A stretch of 64,000 nucleotides of DNA from positions 1 through 64,000 of the forward strand of contig CAJWZD010000010.1 in the NCBI GenBank assembly GCA_913049685.1, given 5' to 3'. The notes beneath the pieces were generated by a model. The model was not told the origin of the DNA. It saw only the letters and a list, made by a program, of their open reading frames with translations, and did no database searches. Of the stretch, positions 9,871 through 18,640 are shown one piece after another; position 1 is the stretch's first letter; every line of letters begins with the position of its first letter. A program made the position numbers and the translations under genes. This stretch comes from an uncultured Fidelibacterota bacterium (GTDB lineage: Bacteria; Fidelibacterota; Marinisomatia; Marinisomatales; TCS55).

Positions 9871-11106
9871 TTAAAAATTTAGTTCCAACTGAACAAGTAA
9901 TTGATCGTCTTTGACTTCTGGCTGAAAGCTCCTTCTCTCGCTATCAGCATATTCTTGTTTATCCCCTGTTACTTCTCCAAGGAAATAATATTCAACTTTT
10001 AACTTGGCGTAATCAGTAATATCATAGACAGAGGCAAGCGTTAACAGCTTTCTATCCCAAGTTTGAGGGTCTTTAAGTAAAGGAAAAAAATCATTTCCAC
10101 CAGGGTCAATTCGTAGTTCACCGTATCGGACTAACATCAATAAGTTCTTTTGCACGTTAGAACTTATTTCTCCATAAAACCCGCCTCTTTTTAAGAAGCC
10201 ATCCACCGAACCAATATATTCTGCGCGGAGAAGAGAATTAACAATGCTCATTTCACCTCTGAGGCCGTACCACGAGTGATCAATATTAGCATCCTTAGAT
10301 AACACGTTGTCAGGTTCTAGATTAGCGTAATAGTCAAAATCATAGTGTAGACGCTTTTTCCAATCCTCATCGTCAATTAGTTTACCTGTGTAGTACCAGC
10401 TTTGAAAATTCATAATACCTAAATCCATTTTGCCTCTAAGGCCAAATTCGTAGGTTTGACCATCTGTCTTTTCTGTATCATCATAGACCAACATACGAAA
10501 AGATTTATCTTCAAGAGCATCATCGTAACCTAGTGGTCTTTTAAGAGCAATTGACGCGCCATAATCAAAAATTGCAAATTTTCTACTTACGTCAATATGA
10601 TACTGTCTTCCTTTCCAGTATGCAGTACCGATAAGGGGATACCCTTCGGTTTTTCTTTTTAATGCAACTGCAGGTCTATTTTTTCCAACTTCAACTCGCA
10701 GATTATCTTTTTTATAAAGAAGATAATGCTTATCGGCGTATGCCCGGTTATCGTTAAATCGCAGGCTAAATCGATACGAAATTGTGGGGGAATAAATTAC
10801 TTTAAAATCTAAAACAGCTTTATCAATTCTGGTGTGTGGGCTGCGAGTTTCAATTTTTTTTAAAAAACCTTCTCTGTTTCCTGCACCACCTTTTCCTTCC
10901 ACATCAATGAATTCTACCTCAACCTCACCTGAGAGTTCAATTTTAACACCAGATGGTATACTAAGCGATATGTCGCTGTCACTAAGATCACTTGATTGGC
11001 TCAAAATCTTACTAGGTAGAATATATACGAATAATAATAAAATGAGTTTCGAGTATGTCAATTTATGTTTCCTTTGGAAGATATTTTGAAAATCTTTGTA
11101 GCACAA
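9871..11106 (-). CDS. Phosphate-selective porin O/P-like outer-membrane porin (TTG start near 11061 also possible)
   Basis: Signal peptide, alternating beta strands, KAVLDFKVIYSPTISYRFSLRFNDNRAYADKHYLLYKKDNLRVEVGKNRPAVALKR; C-terminal aromatic LLVQLELNF. Confidence 0.72.
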   Translation of the reverse strand: MCYKDFQNIFQRKHKLTYSKLILLLFVYILPSKILSQSSDLSDSDISLSIPSGVKIELSGEVEVEFIDVEGKGGAGNREGFLKKIETRSPHTRIDKAVLDFKVIYSPTISYRFSLRFNDNRAYADKHYLLYKKDNLRVEVGKNRPAVALKRKTEGYPLIGTAYWKGRQYHIDVSRKFAIFDYGASIALKRPLGYDDALEDKSFRMLVYDDTEKTDGQTYEFGLRGKMDLGIMNFQSWYYTGKLIDDEDWKKRLHYDFDYYANLEPDNVLSKDANIDHSWYGLRGEMSIVNSLLRAEYIGSVDGFLKRGGFYGEISSNVQKNLLMLVRYGELRIDPGGNDFFPLLKDPQTWDRKLLTLASVYDITDYAKLKVEYYFLGEVTGDKQEYADSERRSFQPEVKDDQLLVQLELNF

Positions 11107-11115
11107 ATTGCATTT

Positions 11116-11137
11116 CTAATATTAACAAATTATAAAA
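11116..11137 (-). promoter_or_regulatory. Candidate Pho-box-like repeat (minus strand TTTTATAATTTGTTAATATTAG-type)
   Basis: Near match to the GTTTATAATTTGTTTATAT motif with 11-bp periodicity upstream of the porin; AT-rich, so weaker than the other copies. Confidence 0.3.
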
Positions 11138-11288
11138 ACATCTTTTTATCCTCAAAATACTGTATTTCTAATTTAAATAAATTATTAACAAATCTATTTT
11201 TTGAAAAATATTGTAGATGAGCTATAAATATAAAATTAAATTCCTTTTCAATGATAACCGCATTAATAAAATCTTATCAATTTAAATA

Positions 11289-12206
11289 GTGATTCATCAT
11301 ACAAGAAAAGATAGTCTGAGATTTGCTTCTATAGATATTGGTAGCAATGCAATGCGACTGCTTTTTTGCAGAGTCATTGAAAGCGATGGTTCGCCAACGT
11401 TTGTTAAGGAGTCTTTAATTCGAATGCCTTTAAGGCTAGGAAAAGATGCTTTTACAATCGGCGCGATATCAGTAAAAAATTCTAAAAAATTAATTGACAC
11501 CATTCACGCTTTTTATTTGATGATTAGAGCTTATGAACCTGTCAGTTTCAGGTCGTGTGCTACCGCTGCCCTTAGAACCGCATCAAATGGAAAAAAGCTA
11601 GTCGAAACAATAAATAGTAAAGTTGATGTTGGTCTTGAAATAATCTCCGGCGAAGAAGAGGCAAGGATAATTATGGCAAACCATATAGATCAACATTTAA
11701 ACCAGGAAAAAAATTATATTTATATCGATGTGGGTGGAGGTAGTACAGAAGTAAGTTTCATTTATAAAAGACAGAAGGTATCATCTAAATCTTTTTCTAT
11801 TGGGTCTGTGCGTTTACTAGAAGATCAAGTAACAAATAATGAATGGGATGAACTGAAGCGATGGGTTTTAAAAAATAAAGCAAAATTTAAGGGCGAAATA
11901 AAAGCAATTGGGAGCGGAGGAAATATTAATAAAATATTTTCTATGTCTCAACTTAAGAAAAAAAGTGAAATTGATATTTCAACTATTCAAAATGTATTGA
12001 GCGATATTAGCCCTTTAAGTATTCAAAAGAGAATTACCAAATTAGGATTGCGACCAGATAGAGCAGACGTTATATTGCATGGTGGTAAAATTTATGAATC
12101 AATCATGAAATGGTCAGAGTGCAAAAAAATGATTGTGCCGCTTTCAGGTTTGCCGGATGGAATAATTCATGAGCTTTACGATTATTATACAAATACAAAA
12201 ATCTAG
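11289..12206 (+). CDS. ppx: Ppx/GppA phosphatase family (exopolyphosphatase)
   Basis: FASIDIGSNAMRLL, SGEEEARI, YIDVGGGSTEVSF, AIGSGGNINKI. Confidence 0.9.
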   Translation: MIHHTRKDSLRFASIDIGSNAMRLLFCRVIESDGSPTFVKESLIRMPLRLGKDAFTIGAISVKNSKKLIDTIHAFYLMIRAYEPVSFRSCATAALRTASNGKKLVETINSKVDVGLEIISGEEEARIIMANHIDQHLNQEKNYIYIDVGGGSTEVSFIYKRQKVSSKSFSIGSVRLLEDQVTNNEWDELKRWVLKNKAKFKGEIKAIGSGGNINKIFSMSQLKKKSEIDISTIQNVLSDISPLSIQKRITKLGLRPDRADVILHGGKIYESIMKWSECKKMIVPLSGLPDGIIHELYDYYTNTKI

Positions 12207-12208
12207 CC

Positions 12209-13345
12209 TTGGAAGAAAAAAACCAAAATAAATTTTATCTTTATCTTCGCATAATTGCAGTTTTTGCAGTTTTGTATTTATTCCTTGTCAGCATAGGAAT
12301 GATCGGATCCGCTTTTAAGGGTTTAGGCCGGGGATTTGCTGAAAGTCTTTTTCAAAGTCAGGCTAGCCCATTCATAGGACTTTTTATTGGAATTTTAGCA
12401 ACGGGTTTAATTCAAAGCTCATCAACAACAACTTCCTTAGTGGTTGGAATGGTAGCAGCGGGTACTTTCGGCAGCGACCCGAAATTAGCGGTAGCTGCAG
12501 CAGTTCCCTATATAATGGGAGCGAATATAGGTACCAGTATCACTAACACCATTGTTTCATTAGGGCACATTGTCAATAAAGAAGAATTCAAAAGAGCATT
12601 TTCTGCATCCGTTGTGCATGATTTTTTTAACATATTCGCTGTAATCGTTATTTTTCCGATAGAGCTTGTCTTTGGTGTAATCAGTAAATTTGCGATGCTA
12701 TTGTCAACCATTCTGTTAGGTAGTGGCGGTGGTACTTTTACAAGTCCAATTAAATTAATAACCAAACCTACCGTAAAGTGGATTGAAAATTTATTTCATC
12801 AGCAGTCCATTATTGAGTCAAACGTTTTATTGCTTTTAGTGGCTTTAGGTTTTCTATTTTTCTCACTAAGGAATCTTACTAAACTTATAAAGTCTCTAGT
12901 AATGTTTAGGCTTCAGGCATTTTTTGACACGCATATTTTTAAGACTACACTTCGAGCAGTTTTTTTTGGAATCATAATTACCATTCTAGTGCAAAGTAGT
13001 TCGATTACAACATCATTGGTCATTCCACTTGCTGGGGCGGGTGTATTGACTCTGAGGCAAATATTCCCCTATACCTTAGGTGCAAATATTGGAACCACTG
13101 TAACCTCACTTTTAGCAAGTATGGTCTCAGGTACTATAGCGCCTTTAGCGGTAGCTCTTAGCCATTTGACTTTTAATTTACTTGGAATTGCACTTTTATA
13201 CCCTTTCAAGAAAGTTCGAGAAATTCCTATATATCTTGCGGAATGGTTCTCTGATTTAGCTACCCAAAACAAGATTTACCCATTGCTCTATATACTAATA
13301 GTATTTTTTCTAATCCCGTTAATGCTAATAACTTTAGTAAGGTAA
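12209..13345 (+). CDS. Na+/phosphate cotransporter (NptA/PNaS family)
   Basis: Duplicated QSSS motif: GLIQSSSTTTSLVVGMVAAG and ILVQSSSITTSLVIPLAGAG, GANIGTSIT/GANIGTTVT. Confidence 0.93.
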   Translation: MEEKNQNKFYLYLRIIAVFAVLYLFLVSIGMIGSAFKGLGRGFAESLFQSQASPFIGLFIGILATGLIQSSSTTTSLVVGMVAAGTFGSDPKLAVAAAVPYIMGANIGTSITNTIVSLGHIVNKEEFKRAFSASVVHDFFNIFAVIVIFPIELVFGVISKFAMLLSTILLGSGGGTFTSPIKLITKPTVKWIENLFHQQSIIESNVLLLLVALGFLFFSLRNLTKLIKSLVMFRLQAFFDTHIFKTTLRAVFFGIIITILVQSSSITTSLVIPLAGAGVLTLRQIFPYTLGANIGTTVTSLLASMVSGTIAPLAVALSHLTFNLLGIALLYPFKKVREIPIYLAEWFSDLATQNKIYPLLYILIVFFLIPLMLITLVR

Positions 13346-13349
13346 TAAT

Positions 13350-14021
13350 ATGTCACTCTTTAAAGATATTTTGAAAATTTGGAAATCAGACAGTTTGCTC
13401 TTGCAGGCTTGGGAAGAAACCTTTTCTATGCTAACCTTATGTAGTGATGTTTATCACAAATCAATTTTAAATTTTAACACTGGAGAAAAAATTGATGAAG
13501 TTAAAGCTCTCAAAAAAAAAGATAGGATAATAAATGATTATCAAATTTCGGTTAGGAAGAAAGTCTTAACACATTTTTCTACAGGTGAAAACATGCGTGA
13601 AATCACCAATGGTTTAATTTTAGTTGATATTGTTGTTGATGTAGAGCGAATGGGTGATTATTGTAAAAATATCTCTGATTTAACAATAATGAATCAAGGA
13701 CCTTTCGATTTTGGGAGCTTTTCTAAAGATGTCAAGAAAATCGAAAAGGAAGTCTCATCGAGATTTTCAGACACGATAAAGTGCATTGAAGAGCAAAACG
13801 AAAGTCTTGCATTATCCCAGTTAAATAATTATAAAAAAATGATATCTAACATATCTGATAAAATAGTAGAAGAATTGATAGTGTCTAACCATGACATTGA
13901 AGGCAAAAAATCTGTTGCATTATCATTATATGTTAGGTACTTAAAACGTATTGGCGCCCACCTTAAAAATATTACATCATCCGTTGTAAATCCATATGAG
14001 CGGATCGGCTATCGGGATTAA
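13350..14021 (+). CDS. PhoU-domain protein (separate from the NptA subunit)
   Basis: All-helical, ILVDIVVDVERMGDYCKNISDL PhoU-type motif; directly downstream of the Na/Pi cotransporter. Confidence 0.82.
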   Translation: MSLFKDILKIWKSDSLLLQAWEETFSMLTLCSDVYHKSILNFNTGEKIDEVKALKKKDRIINDYQISVRKKVLTHFSTGENMREITNGLILVDIVVDVERMGDYCKNISDLTIMNQGPFDFGSFSKDVKKIEKEVSSRFSDTIKCIEEQNESLALSQLNNYKKMISNISDKIVEELIVSNHDIEGKKSVALSLYVRYLKRIGAHLKNITSSVVNPYERIGYRD

Positions 14022-14037
14022 AATAAATTCGCATTTT

Positions 14038-14060
14038 CGTTTACAATTAATTTATATCGC
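14038..14060 (+). promoter_or_regulatory. Candidate Pho-box-like direct repeat CGTTTACAATTAATTTATATCGC
   Basis: Two half-sites 11 bp apart upstream of the 14165 lipoprotein. Confidence 0.45.
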
Positions 14061-14164
14061 TGTAATAACATTTTAATCTAGCCAAACTAGTTTCACTTAC
14101 ATTAAAAGATTTAATTCTTTTTCAATAAAACTATTATAATAAAAAAATTTTAACTGAGGACATT

Positions 14165-15388
14165 ATGATTCTTAAGAATACACGTAAAATTTTACCCTTT
14201 ATGCTTTGTAGTATATTTATTTTTTCAGCCTGTGAGGAAGATGAGGATTCTGGGCCTAGTCTTGGTGAGGTTGTAGGAACTTGGAAGCTTTCTTCGTTTA
14301 AGGGTACCTATGATCGCAAAGTTATCACGAAAGAAGGTGCTGAGCATTCAAAAGATAAATACGAATTGGTCGCTTCTTGGAAAGACGGTGAAGCATTTAC
14401 AGAAAAAACAGGGTTTGATTATTCAGCTTTAAAAGCATCATCAGATCAGGTACTTGCTACCTTCCAAGCGGGGGATGATGCTCCTGGTTTTCCCAGAACT
14501 TCTGACCTTAACTCAGCTCAGCTAGAAGCAAATCAGATTAATTTAACAACAGTATTGTTCGACGCTCCTTCAAAAGGTGATTATGGAACGTATACTATCG
14601 AAGGAACCTATCCTACTATCAGGCTAGATCAAGATTCATGTTTGACCTACTCAACGGTTGCACCAATTACAGATTCAGGTGAATATACTGTTGATGTTGA
14701 TGAAAATGGCTCCGCAAAGCCTAACAATTTTATTTTGCGTCCAAAAGCAGGACAAGATCAAGTTTTGCCACCTTTTCCTGATGGCACATATAGCGTTGAT
14801 GCTGTTTCTAGCCCCAAAACATTTTCTTTAAAGTTCTTGGATCGCGACTCTCACGATGAACTTTTCTCTCAGGTGCAAACGAGTTTTAGTGAAGCTGACG
14901 ACCGCGTTATATCTGGTATTAATGGACTTCCAGTAGATGATGACGGGGCTTGGGATTCTACTGCTGAAGGAGATTCCCATTCCGAAGCTTTTGTAAAACA
15001 TTCCTCTTTTGAGTTATGGGGTGGTATGATGACATGGTATGCAATGAATGTTATTTCAGAAACCCAACAAAAAATTTCTGATGTAAAAAATCCCCTGCAA
15101 GATCTAAGTGGTGATGGAAAAATTGACATTAGCGATATGATGCTTTATATGATTTCTGATATTAGAAATGGGTATGGATCTAAAACTGTTTATGGTCTTG
15201 AATACGCTAAGCTTATCAGCTTTTCAAACAAATTAGAGCCCACGATGGTTGATGATAGCGGCCATTCATTTTCTATGGATTCTATGGACATGGGCGGTAA
15301 GTTAACATATGTGATTAAAGAAGGTCTTTGTATCCCAGTTAATGAAACTATTGATTTTGATACAAAATGGGTTGAAGTAGCTCAATAA
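14165..15388 (+). CDS. Secreted lipoprotein, lipocalin-like N-terminus plus dockerin/EF-hand-like motif
   Basis: Lipobox FSACEEDED; VGTWKLSSFKGTYD; DLSGDGKIDISDMMLYMI (Ca-binding loop-like). Confidence 0.6.
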   Translation: MILKNTRKILPFMLCSIFIFSACEEDEDSGPSLGEVVGTWKLSSFKGTYDRKVITKEGAEHSKDKYELVASWKDGEAFTEKTGFDYSALKASSDQVLATFQAGDDAPGFPRTSDLNSAQLEANQINLTTVLFDAPSKGDYGTYTIEGTYPTIRLDQDSCLTYSTVAPITDSGEYTVDVDENGSAKPNNFILRPKAGQDQVLPPFPDGTYSVDAVSSPKTFSLKFLDRDSHDELFSQVQTSFSEADDRVISGINGLPVDDDGAWDSTAEGDSHSEAFVKHSSFELWGGMMTWYAMNVISETQQKISDVKNPLQDLSGDGKIDISDMMLYMISDIRNGYGSKTVYGLEYAKLISFSNKLEPTMVDDSGHSFSMDSMDMGGKLTYVIKEGLCIPVNETIDFDTKWVEVAQ

Positions 15389-15408
15389 ATATCAAACAAA
15401 TAGCTCTA

Positions 15409-15431
15409 CGTTTATAATTTGTTTATATACG
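15409..15431 (+). promoter_or_regulatory. Candidate Pho-box-like direct repeat CGTTTATAATTTGTTTATATACG
   Basis: Near-identical GTTTATA half-sites at 11-bp spacing upstream of the TonB receptor. Confidence 0.5.
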
Positions 15432-15468
15432 TGCAATAGTTTGGCATGTTTACAAACCCTTCATCCTA

Positions 15469-18400
15469 ATGCGTTTTAAATATATTTTATTATTATTTGT
15501 TACCTCTAGCGCGCTAACCGCGCAATCTGGAAATATTTCAGGTAACATTACTGATGCGTCGACAGGCGAACCATTAGTTGGCGCTAACGTATTTCTTGAA
15601 AGCACCTCCTTAGGAGCAGCAACAGATTTTGAGGGCAATTATTTTATTGATGATATACCTGTTGGGTCTTATACAATCATTGCTAATTATATAGGGTACG
15701 ACCGATTAACAATTGAAAATGTAATTGTCGAAGATGGAATTACCACCATACAGAATATTTCTCTTTCCTCAGGAACCATTGAATTACAAGCTGTAGATGT
15801 TCAAGCCGAAAAAAAACTTGGTGGAGATGCTGAGGCGCTTGAAGCTAAAGAAAAAGCTGTTGAAATAGTTGACAATATTTCTTCTGATCAAATTTCAAAA
15901 GCTGGAGATTCAGATGCTGCAGATGCTGTGCGCAGGGTGACTGGAGTTACGGTTACCGATGGTAAATATCTTGTCGTTAGAGGTTTGGGTGATCGGTACA
16001 GTACGGCGCAGTTAAATTCTGTGGGAATGCCTAGCCCTGAAGCTGAGAAACGTTCTGTACCTTTGAACCTTTTTAGTACAGCTCTAATTGCTGGAATAGA
16101 TGTTGCCAAAAGTTACAGGCCAGACTTACCTGGGACATTTGGTGGAGGTAATGTTAATATTAAAACAAAACTTTACCCCGCAAAGACTATATATAAAATT
16201 AAATTTGGATCCGGATTGAATTCAAATTTAATGCCAGGTTCAGATTTCATTTCCAATATGGATGGGCCAGGAGATTTTTTTGGCTATGACCATAATAGGG
16301 TGCGCGATATTCCAAGTCAATTTAATGATCAATTAATTAATTTTACGAATATACCAAATGATTTCAGAACCGATCTTGCTTCTTTTTATGTGAATATGAT
16401 TGGTGACACGGTTTGGTATGATACACCTGAAAGAAAAACAGCGTGGTACTCCGAAGCGTTTGAAAAGAATAGATCTATGCCAAACATCTTTAAAAATTCT
16501 CTTCAAAAATCTAGTCTACCTAAAAGTATTAGCTTGACCTACGGAACAAAAATTGACCTTAATCCTGATTTTGAAATGGGATATCTATTTGATGGTAATT
16601 TTTCTGGAAAACATAAACATAACTCCCAATACATAAAACGCTATGCAGGATTAAATGATCCAGATAATGAGGGTGAATCCATATTAAGAAATAGCTACCT
16701 TGATCTTGAGCAAAAAACTTACGAATACAACACCAACCTTGGGTTTAATGCTAGTATAGGATTGACCTTCAAAGATCTTATAAAATTTGGAATACGAAAT
16801 GTCTACACACACACTTCAAAAGATTATTTTGCACGTGCAATGGGAGAATCTGGGGAGCTATCCAAAACAATTTTGGAGGATGGATCTGTTGATGAAATGG
16901 GGCTACTGTTCAGTCAAAGGTATAATGAAAAAGCAATAAATTTGACCACTTTTTCGGTTGAAGGTGCGTTCTTGTTAGGTAGTTTTTTTGGGAACCTTGA
17001 AAACGAATTTGATTTAAAAGTTACCGCTGGACAATCAAATATGTATGAACCTTTTGTTGCAAAGGCAGAGTACGAATATGACCCCAACTTTGATCAGTAT
17101 ACAATTTATGCTCGAAATGGCTCAAGACCTGGTGAATATTATGGAAGCTATGGTGACGAAGAAATAAATGGTCTCATTTTTAATTATGGATTAAGCTCAA
17201 GATTTGGAAAAATTAAATTTGGTGTGCGAATCGATGATAAGAAGAGGGATTTTTCTAGACGATGGATTTATTCTGATTGGTCTGATATGAGCGTACAGTT
17301 TGATAGAACAAGAATTTCAATAGATGAAGATAGTCCAAATGAGGTTCTATCTGAAGAATACTGGGGGAGTTTCGACGGTGATCAAATCCAGCATGGACTG
17401 TTATTTGTCGAACAGACCAGCGGCTTTGATGGTTACAAGGCCAGTGAAAATATTGATGCAGCCTATATCATGTATGATCAAACCTTTTTTGATAAACTTC
17501 AATTGAGCGTAGGAGCTCGAAGAGAAAAATACATTATGTCAATGGACCCCTATAATCCAGTTACAAACGAGAGACCATCTTATAGAGATTCTGTAGGCAA
17601 CCCTATTCCTCTTGAAATTGATAATGACGATAGCAAAATTTTACCAGCATTCATATTAAATTACTCACTAACTGATAAATCTAAAGTTCGTAGCTCATAC
17701 TCAAAGACACTTGCACGACCTCAATTTAGAGAGTATGCCCCTTACACCTTTTCTGAGTTCTTAGGTGCCGACATTTCTGTTGGTTATCCATTTTTAAAAA
17801 ATACTGAACTAACTAGCTTTGACTTGAGATACGAATATTACCCAAAAGGAATAGAATTGATATCTGTTGGCATATTTAAAAAGGATTTTAAAAACCCCAT
17901 TGAAGAATCTCTCCTTGGTGTAAGCGGTCTTGCTCCCTATAAATCATGGCAGAATTCTGACTATGCGCACATAACAGGTTTAGAGCTTGAATATCGTAAA
18001 AATCTTGATTTCATTCCTTCTCGCTTTGGTTTTTTATTTTTGAACACAAATTTTAGTGTCAGCAGTTCAGAAGTGGCAATCCCTGAAAAGGTATATGTTT
18101 TTGTGCAACGATCAACAAGCAGTGAAATTGTCCCATTTGCCAATCCGGTTACCGAAAGAACTAGACCACTTCAAGGGCAATCGAATTTAGTCTATAATAC
18201 TAGTTTGAATTATAATAACCAAAGTGGATACGAATTAAATCTGGCCTACAATTCTTTCAGTAAGCGATTGGTATCGATTTCTGGCGATATACCTGGTCAT
18301 TTTTGGGAGCTTCCTTTTCATTCATTAAATATAACAGGTTCAAAAAAAATTGGCCCCTTTAAAGCATCATTTAAGATTCAAAACGTACTTGGTGAAAGCG

Positions 18401-18495
18401 TAATTCATGCCCATGACTTTAGAGGTGATTATTACAATACTAAAGAATTTAATCCTGGTAGGAATCTATCCATCTCACTTCAATACAATAACTAG
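15469..18495 (+). CDS. TonB-dependent receptor with N-terminal carboxypeptidase-regulatory-like domain
   Basis: GNISGNITDASTGEPLVGANVFLESTSLGAATDFEGNYFI; plug LVVRGLGDRYSTAQLNSVGMPSPEAEKRSVPLNLF; C-terminal barrel strands. Confidence 0.93.
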   Translation: MRFKYILLLFVTSSALTAQSGNISGNITDASTGEPLVGANVFLESTSLGAATDFEGNYFIDDIPVGSYTIIANYIGYDRLTIENVIVEDGITTIQNISLSSGTIELQAVDVQAEKKLGGDAEALEAKEKAVEIVDNISSDQISKAGDSDAADAVRRVTGVTVTDGKYLVVRGLGDRYSTAQLNSVGMPSPEAEKRSVPLNLFSTALIAGIDVAKSYRPDLPGTFGGGNVNIKTKLYPAKTIYKIKFGSGLNSNLMPGSDFISNMDGPGDFFGYDHNRVRDIPSQFNDQLINFTNIPNDFRTDLASFYVNMIGDTVWYDTPERKTAWYSEAFEKNRSMPNIFKNSLQKSSLPKSISLTYGTKIDLNPDFEMGYLFDGNFSGKHKHNSQYIKRYAGLNDPDNEGESILRNSYLDLEQKTYEYNTNLGFNASIGLTFKDLIKFGIRNVYTHTSKDYFARAMGESGELSKTILEDGSVDEMGLLFSQRYNEKAINLTTFSVEGAFLLGSFFGNLENEFDLKVTAGQSNMYEPFVAKAEYEYDPNFDQYTIYARNGSRPGEYYGSYGDEEINGLIFNYGLSSRFGKIKFGVRIDDKKRDFSRRWIYSDWSDMSVQFDRTRISIDEDSPNEVLSEEYWGSFDGDQIQHGLLFVEQTSGFDGYKASENIDAAYIMYDQTFFDKLQLSVGARREKYIMSMDPYNPVTNERPSYRDSVGNPIPLEIDNDDSKILPAFILNYSLTDKSKVRSSYSKTLARPQFREYAPYTFSEFLGADISVGYPFLKNTELTSFDLRYEYYPKGIELISVGIFKKDFKNPIEESLLGVSGLAPYKSWQNSDYAHITGLELEYRKNLDFIPSRFGFLFLNTNFSVSSSEVAIPEKVYVFVQRSTSSEIVPFANPVTERTRPLQGQSNLVYNTSLNYNNQSGYELNLAYNSFSKRLVSISGDIPGHFWELPFHSLNITGSKKIGPFKASFKIQNVLGESVIHAHDFRGDYYNTKEFNPGRNLSISLQYNN

Positions 18496-18518
18496 ATTTT
18501 TGTTTCCTTCGGTCTAGT

Positions 18519-18541
18519 TGTTTACAATTTCTTTACACATC
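18519..18541 (+). promoter_or_regulatory. Candidate Pho-box-like direct repeat TGTTTACAATTTCTTTACACATC
   Basis: Two TTTACA half-sites 11 bp apart upstream of the beta-helix protein. Confidence 0.5.
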
Positions 18542-18640
18542 AGTAATCAATAGCACATATCTAAACAATACATTTCAATAAATAATAGCCCATTGTTATT
18601 CATTTTGGGCAAAAAATAATTTAATTAATAAGGATTACTC

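Noticed and set aside
10832-11089. ORF antisense to the porin N-terminus
   Set aside because: Shadow ORF of the coding strand
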